Shown here: piece by piece, positions 1 to 5,603 of the stretch
How the letters are laid out: the number at the start of each line of letters is the position of its first letter
Numbering within the stretch: position 1 is the stretch's first letter
Source of the DNA: Thermoleophilia bacterium
GTDB taxonomy: Bacteria; Actinomycetota; Thermoleophilia; Gaiellales; Gaiellaceae
Length of the DNA stretch: 10,200 nt
Assembly: GCA_025933895.1 (NCBI GenBank)
Contig: JAICZB010000063.1
Coordinates: 1-10,200 of the forward strand
Direction: 5' to 3'
The notes under the pieces: generated by a model
The model's database searches: none
Seen by the model: only the letters and a program-made list of their open reading frames with translations
Told to the model about the DNA's origin: nothing
Made by a program: the position numbers and the translations under genes

Positions 1-30
1 TCCGCCGGGCAACAAGAGTGAGTGGCTCCT

Positions 31-50
31 GGGGACAGGTTTTGGGGACA
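31..50. repeat. Short direct repeat GGGGACA x2
   Basis: The heptamer GGGGACA occurs at 31-37 and 44-50, separated by GGTTTT (13-base period). Read on the minus strand it is TGTCCCC-AAAACC-TGTCCCC. No gene covers it and no inverted partner was seen in the window. Repeats of this look can lie near mobile-element ends, but nothing here proves that. The repeat is directly visible; its meaning is unknown. Confidence 0.45.
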
Positions 51-155
51 CTTTGAGCCGTACGAACTGAGGTTGAGTACAGACGCTGATCAGCGTGACG
101 GTCGACTCGAGACTGGCGAGGTTGCCTTCGTAGGCATCGTCGCCTGCCCCGTTGA

Positions 156-416
156 AGCTCCGACGCCCGCCCGGCGAAGACGGTCGGGAAACCGCCTCCG
201 TACGCAATCGCGTACGCGAATGTGCTCCCGGAGTCCCACCGCGAGGCGCTGCGCGACGCGGCGATCGCTTATTTGGACGAATGCTCCTCCGCGATCGCCG
301 ACAGCGAGCCGGGGGCAGAGCTACCCGAACACGCCGAGTGGCAGCTACTACCGCTCGGATCGAGTCCCGCGGAGATAATTCCGGGGGACTCGATCTCGAA
401 CAGCAGACCTCGCTGC
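156..416 (+). pseudogene. Coding-like fragment without a good start, possible gene remnant
   Basis: One plus-strand frame from just after a TGA at 153-155 to about 416 has a strong coding signature: nearly every codon ends in G or C, with an amphipathic stretch LPESHREALRDAAIAYLDE. There is no ATG. The only start in the early part is a GTG at 222 with no Shine-Dalgarno sequence before it. The frame stays open to 674, but from about 480 it lies antisense to two better-supported minus-strand genes, and its composition there becomes Arg-rich and gene-shadow-like. I do not recognise a family. It may be the remains of a decayed gene, or a small hypothetical protein starting at GTG 222. Confidence 0.25.
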
Positions 417-479
417 GTCTCTACGGTGAGGTTCACATTCGGCCCGATCGGCCGGTGCCTCCTTGAGCACGGCCGCCGC

Positions 480-617
480 TCACGTCGGGTTTTCTTGACC
501 GCTCTCTTCTTGCTTGGCTTGCTCGTCGCGAGCCTTGTCGGCGTTGGAGGGAGCGTCATCGTCGGGCGTCGCTTCCCCGTCAACGGACTCGGAGATTGGC
601 GCGTCGCTTTCGGCCAT
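480..617 (-). CDS. 45-aa acidic, disordered small protein
   Basis: The reading frame from ATG (617-615) to TGA (482-480) encodes 45 residues rich in Asp, Glu, Ser, Ala and Gln with no hydrophobic segment. It begins MAESDAPISES and ends EESGQENPT, and should be intrinsically disordered and strongly acidic. Third codon positions are mostly G/C, as in neighbouring genes. No Shine-Dalgarno sequence precedes the ATG, but the stop of the upstream 77-aa gene is only four bases away (TAA-CGAC-ATG), so translation probably depends on ribosomes finishing that gene. I do not recognise the family. Hydrophilin-like proteins made in desiccation or osmotic stress have this composition, which is only a suggestion. 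Confidence 0.55.
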   Translation of the reverse strand: MAESDAPISESVDGEATPDDDAPSNADKARDEQAKQEESGQENPT

Positions 618-621
618 GTCG

Positions 622-855
622 TTACGAGCGGGTCGTTGCAGCGAAGGCGAGGGCGAGGAAGATGCCGACGATGAGTCCGGCGCTGCCGGCGACCATCGTC
701 GACCAGGTTCCCGCATGTGTTGCTGCCTGTGTGGCGTTCGCACCGGCCTGTGTCGCCGTCTGAACCTCGATGCTCTTGCGGAGGTCCTGGATTTCCTGAC
801 GGACGTCAGTCGTTTCGTTTGCACCGCTTTTGGATTCGGGCATCGTTGCGCTCAT
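622..855 (-). CDS. 77-aa small protein with coiled coil and C-terminal membrane helix
   Basis: The protein starts at ATG 855-853, chosen because AAAGGA lies seven bases upstream; a longer frame reaching 906 lacks this. Residues 1-14 are polar. Residues 15-33 (DVRQEIQDLRKSIEVQT) look like a short amphipathic coiled coil. Residues 34-50 are Ala/Thr/Gln-rich, and about 51-73 (WSTMVAGSAGLIVGIFLALA) form one membrane helix followed by a short basic tail (TTRS). This resembles a tail-anchored inner-membrane protein with a cytoplasmic coiled coil. No enzyme motif is present and I do not recognise a named family. The 45-aa acidic gene follows after four bases, so the two probably form one unit. Functions in membrane stress or in scaffolding are guesses. 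Confidence 0.7.
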   Translation of the reverse strand: MSATMPESKSGANETTDVRQEIQDLRKSIEVQTATQAGANATQAATHAGTWSTMVAGSAGLIVGIFLALAFAATTRS

Positions 856-979
856 GTCGGTTCCTTTCGACTTTGTTGGTTCGATTTGGTCGCTCAGAGG
901 TGACATGCTGCTCTGGCGGGTGTCGCGGGATGTGATGCGTGCGGCCCGATCTGGCCAGGCCGCGGCTGAGCCAACGGGC

Positions 980-1002
980 GGCCGGAGGCGTGACCTCCGG
1001 CC
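980..1002 (-). terminator. GC-rich hairpin downstream of the YciF-like gene
   Basis: GGCCGGAGG (980-988) and CCTCCGGCC (994-1002) form a perfect 9-bp stem with a 5-base loop. The stem lies 14 bases past the stop of the ferritin-like gene on the minus strand. No run of T follows on that strand, so it is either a U-tract-independent terminator or an mRNA 3'-end stabiliser. The hairpin is directly visible; the role is inferred from position. Confidence 0.45.
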
Positions 1003-1016
1003 GGGCGCAGGCTCGA

Positions 1017-1529
1017 TCAGGAGTGCGTTTCCTGCTTGGCGCCGTTCTGGGCCAGCCGCGTCCCGATCGCCTTCAGCTTCTCGAGCGCCGTCTTCTCTTG
1101 CTCGAGGTTCTCGGTAAGCAGTTCGACGACTTCAGTTTCTCCCATCGCTTCGGCCATCGTCACGAGGCCTTCGTAGGCCGCGATCTCGTAGTGCTCGGTG
1201 CGGGCACCAGCGCCTGTCAGGAACGAGTCGAGCACATCCTGCGAGGGTGACTCCTTGCTGAGGAACTCGTCGTGTTCTCGCTTGATGCCCTCGATTCCGG
1301 GGCACTTCTCTGCCGTCGGCTTCTCGCCGAGCTTCTCGAACGCCAGCTCCACGTTCTTCACGTGCTGCCCGGTCTCGTCGAGGTGCTCCTCGAAGCCGAG
1401 GGCGAGCTCCTCGTCCGAAGCTTCCTCCTGCAGCTTAGGAAGCGTCTTCACGAGAGTGCGCTCGGCGTATAGGACGTCGCCGAGCTCGTGGAGGAACAGG
1501 TCGCGTGGCTCGCTCATCTTGGCGGACAT
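1017..1529 (-). CDS. YciE/YciF-type ferritin-like protein (DUF892)
   Basis: This 170-aa protein matches the YciE/YciF ferritin-like family (Pfam DUF892, PF05974) over its full length, which is normal for the family. The start of the domain (RDLFLHELGDVLYAE) and the four-helix pattern are clear. Candidate metal-binding Glu/His residues lie in EEHLDETGQH (about 47-56), TEHYE (111-115) and NLEQEK (141-146). The family forms a dimeric four-helix bundle with a di-iron-like site and is typical of general-stress regulons; the physiological reaction is not settled. The start at 1529 is supported by AGAGGAG ending four bases upstream; an internal Met four codons later is the alternative. It lies alone between small stress-type genes on the same strand and is followed by a hairpin. 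Confidence 0.9.
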   Translation of the reverse strand: MSAKMSEPRDLFLHELGDVLYAERTLVKTLPKLQEEASDEELALGFEEHLDETGQHVKNVELAFEKLGEKPTAEKCPGIEGIKREHDEFLSKESPSQDVLDSFLTGAGARTEHYEIAAYEGLVTMAEAMGETEVVELLTENLEQEKTALEKLKAIGTRLAQNGAKQETHS

Positions 1530-1639
1530 CGGTCTCCTCTTGTTCTGGTGTGTGGGCGCTTGGTTGCGGCATTTCGCCGCGGCGCGGTCAGCGCCTGACG
1601 CGGTTAACCGGCGGCTGAAGCTGCCAGTCGGGCTGCTCG

Positions 1640-2110
1640 TTACTTCGTGTCGCCGTTCTGCACCTCGCCGCGCCAGGCACCCGTCGCTTCATTGCGGCTT
1701 TCAATCAGTTGCTTGAACCGCTCGAGGTCGCCTTGCACCTGACCTTTGACGACGCCGAGGAGATCGCCTGCAACGTTCTCGACGGTCGACTCGCCTTCGA
1801 TGTCCATCTCAAGGTTGATGCGCGTCAGACCATCGCCGACCTGCTCGAACGTGACGACGCCGTCGTTCTTGACCTCGCCGTCGATCGTCTTCCAGGCGAT
1901 CCTCCGGTCCGGCTGCTGCTCGGTGATCTCGGATGTCCACTCACGGCTCTCGCCGCGGATCTCTGCGACCCACTGGACGTGCGTGTCGTCGAGTTGCTGA
2001 ACGGACTGAATTCCCTCCATGAACTTCGGGAATTCCTCGAACTGCGTCCACTGGTTGTACGCCTGCTCTACGGGAACCTGAACCTCAATCGAATCGTCGA
2101 TCTTCGGCAT
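1640..2110 (-). CDS. SRPBCC (START-like) family protein, polyketide cyclase/CoxG type
   Basis: The 156-aa protein has the SRPBCC/START-like helix-grip signature of small cytoplasmic cyclase/dehydrase-type proteins. The N-terminal part reads SIEVQVPVEQAYNQWTQFEEFPKFMEGI, shown here only as a description of residues 7-34 in pieces: strand, VPVEQAYNQW helix, FEEFPKFM. Then come REWTSEI, a RIAWKTIDG strand, and a long C-terminal helix (GDLLGVVKGQVQGDLERFKQ) that closes the cavity. Family members bind hydrophobic ligands; the ligand here cannot be read from sequence. Close relatives sit beside stress and membrane small proteins in many actinobacteria. The start is secure: GGAGGGAGG lies four bases before ATG 2110-2108. 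A sigma-B-like promoter is visible at 2163-2186. No catalytic residues can be assigned. Confidence 0.85.
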   Translation of the reverse strand: MPKIDDSIEVQVPVEQAYNQWTQFEEFPKFMEGIQSVQQLDDTHVQWVAEIRGESREWTSEITEQQPDRRIAWKTIDGEVKNDGVVTFEQVGDGLTRINLEMDIEGESTVENVAGDLLGVVKGQVQGDLERFKQLIESRNEATGAWRGEVQNGDTK

Positions 2111-2162
2111 CGATCCTCCCTCCGGGTTTGCGTGTGTGAAAAGCGCGGTGCCCAGGGCCGCT

Positions 2163-2186
2163 ATGCCCCGAGCAGAGACTTGAAAC
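2163..2186 (-). promoter_or_regulatory. Possible sigma-B/sigma-F-type promoter for the SRPBCC gene
   Basis: On the minus strand, GTTTCA (2186-2181) and GGGCAT (2168-2163) are separated by 12 bases. Known general-stress promoters of the sigma-B/F family resemble GTTTAA-N12-14-GGGTAT, so each hexamer differs by about one base. Transcription would begin near 2156, leaving a leader of roughly 45 bases to the SRPBCC start. Stress-type neighbours make it plausible. No equally good match was found before the other minus-strand genes. Confidence 0.4.
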
Positions 2187-2195
2187 GGGGTGCGT

Positions 2196-2486
2196 CTAGC
2201 GGTTGCCTTGATTGAGCGGGTCTTCGCTGCCGGCGTACTTCGTGCCGGACTTGGCGAGGCCGCGACTGATCATGTAGCCGATCGCCACAGCAGCGACGAG
2301 CGTCCAGGCACGAACGTCGCCGAGTGAGTCGGAGACGGCCGAGGCGATCAGAATCGCGACGATGATGCCGACCATCGCCCAGAACTCGGTCGTCTTCAGC
2401 GAGAGCTTCGTCTCGTCGAATGTCCGACCGGACACATTCAGCGGCGTGCTCCTGCGCGCGCGCTCGGTTGTTTCCACTGTTGCCAT
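2196..2486 (-). CDS. 96-aa small membrane protein with two helices
   Basis: The protein has a polar N-terminus (1-33), a first membrane helix at about 35-51 (EFWAMVGIIVAILIASAV), a short loop (SDSLGDVRA), a second helix at about 60-75 (AWTLVAAVAIGYMISRG) and a polar tail ending NQGNR. It has no enzyme motif and I do not recognise a named family; similar short two-helix proteins are common in actinobacterial stress loci. The start is secure, with GGGAGGA seven bases or less before ATG 2486-2484. A 19-bp site nearly identical to those in the tetR promoter region lies about 90 bases upstream (2573-2591), so this gene is probably controlled by the TetR protein encoded at 5013. This tie is inferred from the shared site. 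Confidence 0.8.
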   Translation of the reverse strand: MATVETTERARRSTPLNVSGRTFDETKLSLKTTEFWAMVGIIVAILIASAVSDSLGDVRAWTLVAAVAIGYMISRGLAKSGTKYAGSEDPLNQGNR

Positions 2487-2572
2487 CGTGGTTCCTCCCT
2501 CTCTGAGAGTCGTATGGGTGAAGGGCTGCGATAAGGGCAGAACGCGAAAGCGCTGCTCCGAAGCTTCCCGTG

Positions 2573-2591
2573 TAGAAAGACCGTTCTGTCC
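2573..2591. promoter_or_regulatory. Third copy of the 19-bp putative TetR operator
   Basis: TAGAAAGACCGTTCTGTCC differs from the operator copy at 4978-4996 at only two of 19 positions and from the copy at 4959-4977 at five. The inner part AGAC-N6-GTCC is a pseudo-palindrome, as expected for a TetR dimer. It lies in the 281-base gap between the histidine-kinase stop and the 96-aa membrane-protein gene, in the same orientation relative to that gene as copy 4978-4996 is relative to the STAS gene. I could not place a convincing -10 element next to it. Confidence 0.6.
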
Positions 2592-2767
2592 TGTTCGTGG
2601 GAGAGCTAAACATTCTCAGCCGCTCTTCCTTACACGACAGGCTTTTCGCCCGAAGGTCACCCGCTGCGCAGTTCCCCGCTTCCAGAACGGTGCAGCCCGC
2701 GACGGGCGCCGCGGGGGGCTGGACTGGACGAGAGGGCAGCCATGGTCCGGTTCGGCCGGTGCTCGCT

Positions 2768-4534
2768 TCAGTTGCGCGGGAGGATGAGTTCGAAGCGTGT
2801 GCCGCGCACTTGCGGCCGGTAGACGAGGTCACCGTCGTGAGCTTGCGCGTAGGCGCGCGCGATGGTGAGCCCGAGGCCGCTGCCTCGCACGTCGTCGCCG
2901 CGACCGAAGCGCTCGAATATCCGCGGCCGGAGCTCATCCGGGATGCCGGGGCCGGCGTCCTCAACCGAGATCCGCAGGTGCCCGTCGCGCTGCTCGGCGG
3001 CGACGACGACGGGCGGGTTTCCGTGGCGCTGAGCGTTGACGAGCAGGTTCGAGATGATGCGGTCGAGAACGAGCGGATCGGCGACGATCGCGAGGTCGCC
3101 TGGTACCTCGAGCCGAACCGCGTCGGGATCGAGCGTGCTGTTCGAAAGCGTTTCGGCCAGGAGGCTCCGCAGTACCAGCGGCCTGGGTTTCAGCGCGACT
3201 GCCGTCGCGTCCAAGCGTGAGAGGTCGAGCAATTGCTCTATTAGCCGGGTCAGTCGGGTGCCTTGCTCGTAGCCGACCTCGACCAGCTGGCGGCGTTGCT
3301 CTTCGGGCAGATCATCGCCGCGTCCGCGCAGCGTCGCCAGCACGCCGAACACCGAGGTCGCCGGGGTCCGCAGCTCGTGCGAGGCGAAGGCGACGAAGTT
3401 CGCCCGCAGCTCGTCGACCTCCACGAGCTCCCGGTGGAGCCGTGCCCTCTCGATCGCGAGGGCAGCGCGCTCCGCCACCATCTGCAGCAACTCGGTCTCG
3501 TCCGGAGTGAAGTCACGCGGCGCGAGGGTGCCAACGTGGAGGACGCCGAGCACGTCTCCGTGAGCGAGCAGCGGCACCCCCAGCAGAGACTTGATCCCTT
3601 TCTCGCGGAGTAGCGGGTTCACCACGTCCGCGTGATCGACATCCGGCAGGAAGAGCGGTTGCCGCTCGGCCGCGATCCGACCCGCGAAGCCGGCACCGAG
3701 CGGGATCCGCACCCCCTGTTCGACCTCCTCCTCGATCCCGACGGCCGCCCGGGCGACGAGCTCGCGGCGCTCGGCGTCCAGCAGCAGAATCGCGGCCGTA
3801 TCGGTGCCGAGGATCGTGCGGATCCTGTCCAGAAGCTCGTCGAGGTCGAGGTGCGCGAGCGCCGCATCGGTCACCGCCTGCACCTGCTCGAGTCGCTCCC
3901 GCGCACAACGCTCTGCCTCGAACAGACGCGCATGCTCGATCGCGACGGCCACCCGATCTGCGACCAGACTCAGCAGCTCGACCTCGTCTTGCTCGAACAC
4001 GCGCGGGACGAGCGAGCCGACATGCAGCACCCCGGTCGGCTCGCCCTCGACAAGCAGCGGCACCCCCAGCAGAGACTTGATTCCCTTCTCGCGGAGCAGC
4101 GGGTTCAGCACGTCCGCGCGACCGACATCCGGTAGGACGAGCGGCTGCCGCTCGGCCGCGATCCGCCCCGCGAAGCCGGCACCGAGCGGGATCCGCACCC
4201 CCTGTTCGACCTCCTCCTCGATCCCGACCGCCGCGCGTGCTACCAGCTCGCCGCTCGCGACGTCCAGCAGCAGGATCGCGACTGTGTCGACCTCGAGCAG
4301 CGCCCGCGTTCGTTCGAGCAGGGCCGCCAGCAAGTCGTCGAGACGCAGATGCGCAAGCGCCGCGTCGGTGACCAGTTGCACATGGCGGAGCCGCTGGGCG
4401 TCGCCGAGTTCGGCCTCGCCGGTCGAGGCGTGCACGACGCGCTCCGGCGCAGGCCCCTCCTGTCGCAATCCGGCGATCTCGTTCTGCGAGCCGACGACGC
4501 GAAGTGCCGGTCGCCGTTGATGGGTAGCGCTCAC
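2768..4534 (-). CDS. Soluble double-GAF sensor histidine kinase
   Basis: From GTG 4534 the protein has 588 residues and no membrane helix. GAF1 spans about 51-206, GAF2 about 216-366, a HisKA helix carries the phospho-acceptor His386 in FASHELRTP, and the ATPase domain has an N box (NLLVNAQRHG, from 496), G1 (DAGPGIPD, 526-533) and G2 (GSGLGLTIA, 551-559). All key kinase motifs are present. The GAF domains could bind a small ligand, but no Cys or His chromophore anchor is evident. It follows the STAS gene by ten bases; the GTG is also the place where the repaired STAS frame would stop (GTGA). No Shine-Dalgarno is visible, so coupling is likely. No receiver gene is adjacent, so its target is unknown. 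A 227-bp segment of the two GAF regions is nearly duplicated. Longer upstream frames overlap STAS and were not chosen. Confidence 0.88.
   Translation of the reverse strand: MSATHQRRPALRVVGSQNEIAGLRQEGPAPERVVHASTGEAELGDAQRLRHVQLVTDAALAHLRLDDLLAALLERTRALLEVDTVAILLLDVASGELVARAAVGIEEEVEQGVRIPLGAGFAGRIAAERQPLVLPDVGRADVLNPLLREKGIKSLLGVPLLVEGEPTGVLHVGSLVPRVFEQDEVELLSLVADRVAVAIEHARLFEAERCARERLEQVQAVTDAALAHLDLDELLDRIRTILGTDTAAILLLDAERRELVARAAVGIEEEVEQGVRIPLGAGFAGRIAAERQPLFLPDVDHADVVNPLLREKGIKSLLGVPLLAHGDVLGVLHVGTLAPRDFTPDETELLQMVAERAALAIERARLHRELVEVDELRANFVAFASHELRTPATSVFGVLATLRGRGDDLPEEQRRQLVEVGYEQGTRLTRLIEQLLDLSRLDATAVALKPRPLVLRSLLAETLSNSTLDPDAVRLEVPGDLAIVADPLVLDRIISNLLVNAQRHGNPPVVVAAEQRDGHLRISVEDAGPGIPDELRPRIFERFGRGDDVRGSGLGLTIARAYAQAHDGDLVYRPQVRGTRFELILPRN
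3567..3793 (-). repeat. GAF2 copy of an intragenic near-identical direct repeat
   Basis: This segment aligns without gaps to 4053-4279, 486 bases (162 codons) away. A hand count gives about 20 mismatches in 227 bases, roughly 91% identity. The shared protein block includes GIEEEVEQGVRIPLGAGFAG and PLLREKGIKSLLGVPLL. The flanking GAF sequence is much less alike at DNA level. Confidence 0.85.
4053..4279 (-). repeat. GAF1 copy of the same intragenic direct repeat
   Basis: This is the partner of 3567-3793, at exact codon spacing, so the reading frame is kept. It encodes the ligand-pocket half of GAF1. Recent duplication or gene conversion between the two GAF domains would explain the local DNA identity. 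Confidence 0.85.
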
Positions 4535-4544
4535 GAAGGAACGC

Positions 4545-4943
4545 TCACAGTCGACACGGACGAGGCGAGCGAGAAAAGCGACCAACGCCGGTGATCTCGA
4601 ACACCTTGCGAACGTTCGGATCTGGTACGACCACAATCAGCTCGCTCGCCTCCCGGTCCAGCTGCCGTGCTGCGCGGGGAAGGACATGGAGTGCGGTGGA
4701 GTCAACGAATGTCGCTTCGGACAGGTCGACGACGAGGTGGGTTGTGCCCTCCGCGAGCGGCCCGGCAAGCGCGCGCTCAAGCTCGGGATCCGTGTAGAGG
4801 TCGACCTCGCCGCCGGCGGCAACGACGAAGGTCCCGTTCGCGAGCCACCGGCTCGAGATCACGAACTCGAGACCGGGCGGACGCCTTCCCGGCTCCCCCG
4901 CTGTGGCGGAGCTATGCCCAGCCCCATCAGCACCGACTCGCAC
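4545..4943 (-). CDS. STAS-domain anti-sigma factor antagonist, C-terminus probably frameshifted
   Basis: From GTG 4943 the protein has 132 residues. A variable N-terminus (1-24) precedes a STAS domain (about 25-122): GTFVVAAGGEVDLYTDPELE, then HLVVDLSEATFVDSTALHVL with Ser82 in the D-S-T position that anti-sigma kinases phosphorylate in this family, then SELIVVVPDPNVRKVFEITG. Such proteins bind and sequester anti-sigma factors in partner switching. GAGAGG six bases before GTG supports the start. The last ten residues (RFSRSPRPCRL) do not look like a STAS end. One extra base near 4575-4580 would give a more typical end (LFSLASSVSTV...) and a stop overlapping the kinase start. First gene of the operon with the GAF kinase, divergent from tetR; two putative TetR operators lie in its promoter. 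Confidence 0.8.
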   Translation of the reverse strand: MRVGADGAGHSSATAGEPGRRPPGLEFVISSRWLANGTFVVAAGGEVDLYTDPELERALAGPLAEGTTHLVVDLSEATFVDSTALHVLPRAARQLDREASELIVVVPDPNVRKVFEITGVGRFSRSPRPCRL

Positions 4944-4958
4944 TCTCCACCTCTCTCG

Positions 4959-4977
4959 AAGACAAACCGTTCTATCA
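4959..4977. promoter_or_regulatory. Putative TetR operator, copy 1
   Basis: AAGACAAACCGTTCTATCA shares 14 of 19 bases with each of the other two copies. The conserved core is AC-(C/A)-GTTCT-(A/G)-TC. It directly abuts copy 2, so the two form exact tandem 19-bp repeats, about two helical turns apart. It covers the candidate -10 of the STAS promoter. Repression of both flanking genes by the adjacent TetR protein is inferred. Confidence 0.6.
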
Positions 4978-4997
4978 TAGACAGACAGTTCTGTCCA
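4969..4997 (-). promoter_or_regulatory. Candidate promoter of the STAS/GAF-kinase operon
   Basis: On the minus strand, TGGACA (4997-4992) and TAGAAC (4974-4969) are 17 bases apart, matching the housekeeping consensus at five and four of six positions. Transcription would start near 4962, giving a leader of about 20 bases that contains the Shine-Dalgarno sequence before GTG 4943. It overlaps both putative operators. Confidence 0.4.
4978..4996. promoter_or_regulatory. Putative TetR operator, copy 2
   Basis: TAGACAGACAGTTCTGTCC contains the inverted repeat GACAG-TT-CTGTC and matches the distant copy at 2573-2591 at 17 of 19 positions. It overlaps the candidate -35 elements of both divergent promoters, a good position for simultaneous repression of tetR and the STAS operon. 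Confidence 0.65.
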
Positions 4998-5006
4998 TGC
5001 TAGCCT
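4978..5006 (+). promoter_or_regulatory. Candidate promoter of tetR, giving a leaderless mRNA
   Basis: TAGACA (4978-4983) and TAGCCT (5001-5006) are 17 bases apart, with five and three matches to the housekeeping consensus. Seven bases past the -10 is position 5013, the A of the tetR ATG. The gene lacks a Shine-Dalgarno sequence, which agrees with leaderless translation, common in actinobacteria. Confidence 0.35.
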
Positions 5007-5012
5007 TTCGCC

Positions 5013-5603
5013 ATGGCTGTAAACACCGCCGCCGCTCCGGCACCCGCGCAGACGGCGCGCGAACGGATCCTCAACACCGCCTACGATCTCTTCTCGCACC
5101 GAGGCGTCCACGACGTCGGGATCGACGAGCTGATCGAGCGCGCAGGTGTCGCGAAGGCCACCCTGTACCGGCACTTCCCCTCAAAGGACGATCTCGTGCT
5201 CGCCTTCCTCGAGGAGCGCGAGCAGCGCTGGACTTATGGTTGGGTGGAGTCGGAGGCGCGGCGGCGCAGCGAGACGCCGCAGGAGCAACTGCTCGCGATC
5301 TTCGATCTGTTCGACGAGTGGTTCCACAGCGACGACTTCGAAGGCTGCTCCTTCATCAACGTCTTACTGGAGATCGGCAACCTCGACCACCCCGTCGGCC
5401 GCGCCAGCGCCGACTACCTCGAAAACATCCGCTCGGTCGTCCGTACCCTCGCCCAAGAGGCCGGGCTGCGCGACCCCGATGCGTTCGCCCTCTCCTGGCA
5501 CATCCTGATGAAGGGCTCGATCGTGCAGGCCGCCGAAGGCGACCGCGACGCGGCCAAGCGCGCCCAGGCACTAGGACGCCTCCTGATCGAACAGCACCGC
5601 TAG
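5013..5603 (+). CDS. TetR/AcrR-family transcriptional repressor
   Basis: The 196-aa protein has the usual TetR length. Residues 14-60 form the DNA-binding domain: ARERILNTAYDLFSHRGVHD followed by the helix-turn-helix with the family hallmark GVAKATLYRHFPSKDDL (45-61). The C-terminal two thirds is the helical ligand/dimer domain, with DFEGCSFINVLLE around 108-120, a pattern seen in repressors responding to small organic or lipid-like molecules; the ligand is unknown. ATG 5013 is the only reasonable start, since an in-frame TAG lies 12 bases upstream; no Shine-Dalgarno is visible and the mRNA may be leaderless. The gene diverges from the STAS/kinase operon, and two tandem 19-bp sites fill the gap, so autoregulation and control of that operon are likely. 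A third site suggests control of the 96-aa membrane protein. Confidence 0.9.
   Translation: MAVNTAAAPAPAQTARERILNTAYDLFSHRGVHDVGIDELIERAGVAKATLYRHFPSKDDLVLAFLEEREQRWTYGWVESEARRRSETPQEQLLAIFDLFDEWFHSDDFEGCSFINVLLEIGNLDHPVGRASADYLENIRSVVRTLAQEAGLRDPDAFALSWHILMKGSIVQAAEGDRDAAKRAQALGRLLIEQHR

Noticed and set aside
2696..2715. Terminator after the GAF kinase (CCCGCG/CGCGGG stem)
   Set aside because: Only six pairs with an eight-base loop in very GC-rich DNA and no T run; not distinguishable from chance.
2161..2964. Long minus-strand frame overlapping the 96-aa gene and the kinase 3' end
   Set aside because: It is antiphase to two genes with good ribosome sites and contains no domain.
4535..4636. 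Upstream extension of the GAF kinase into the STAS gene
   Set aside because: It would overlap about 90 bases of STAS coding sequence; GTG 4534 fits the GTGA junction.
4944..5174. Upstream extension of the STAS gene into tetR
   Set aside because: It would run antisense through the tetR coding region and through the operators; GTG 4943 has a good ribosome site.
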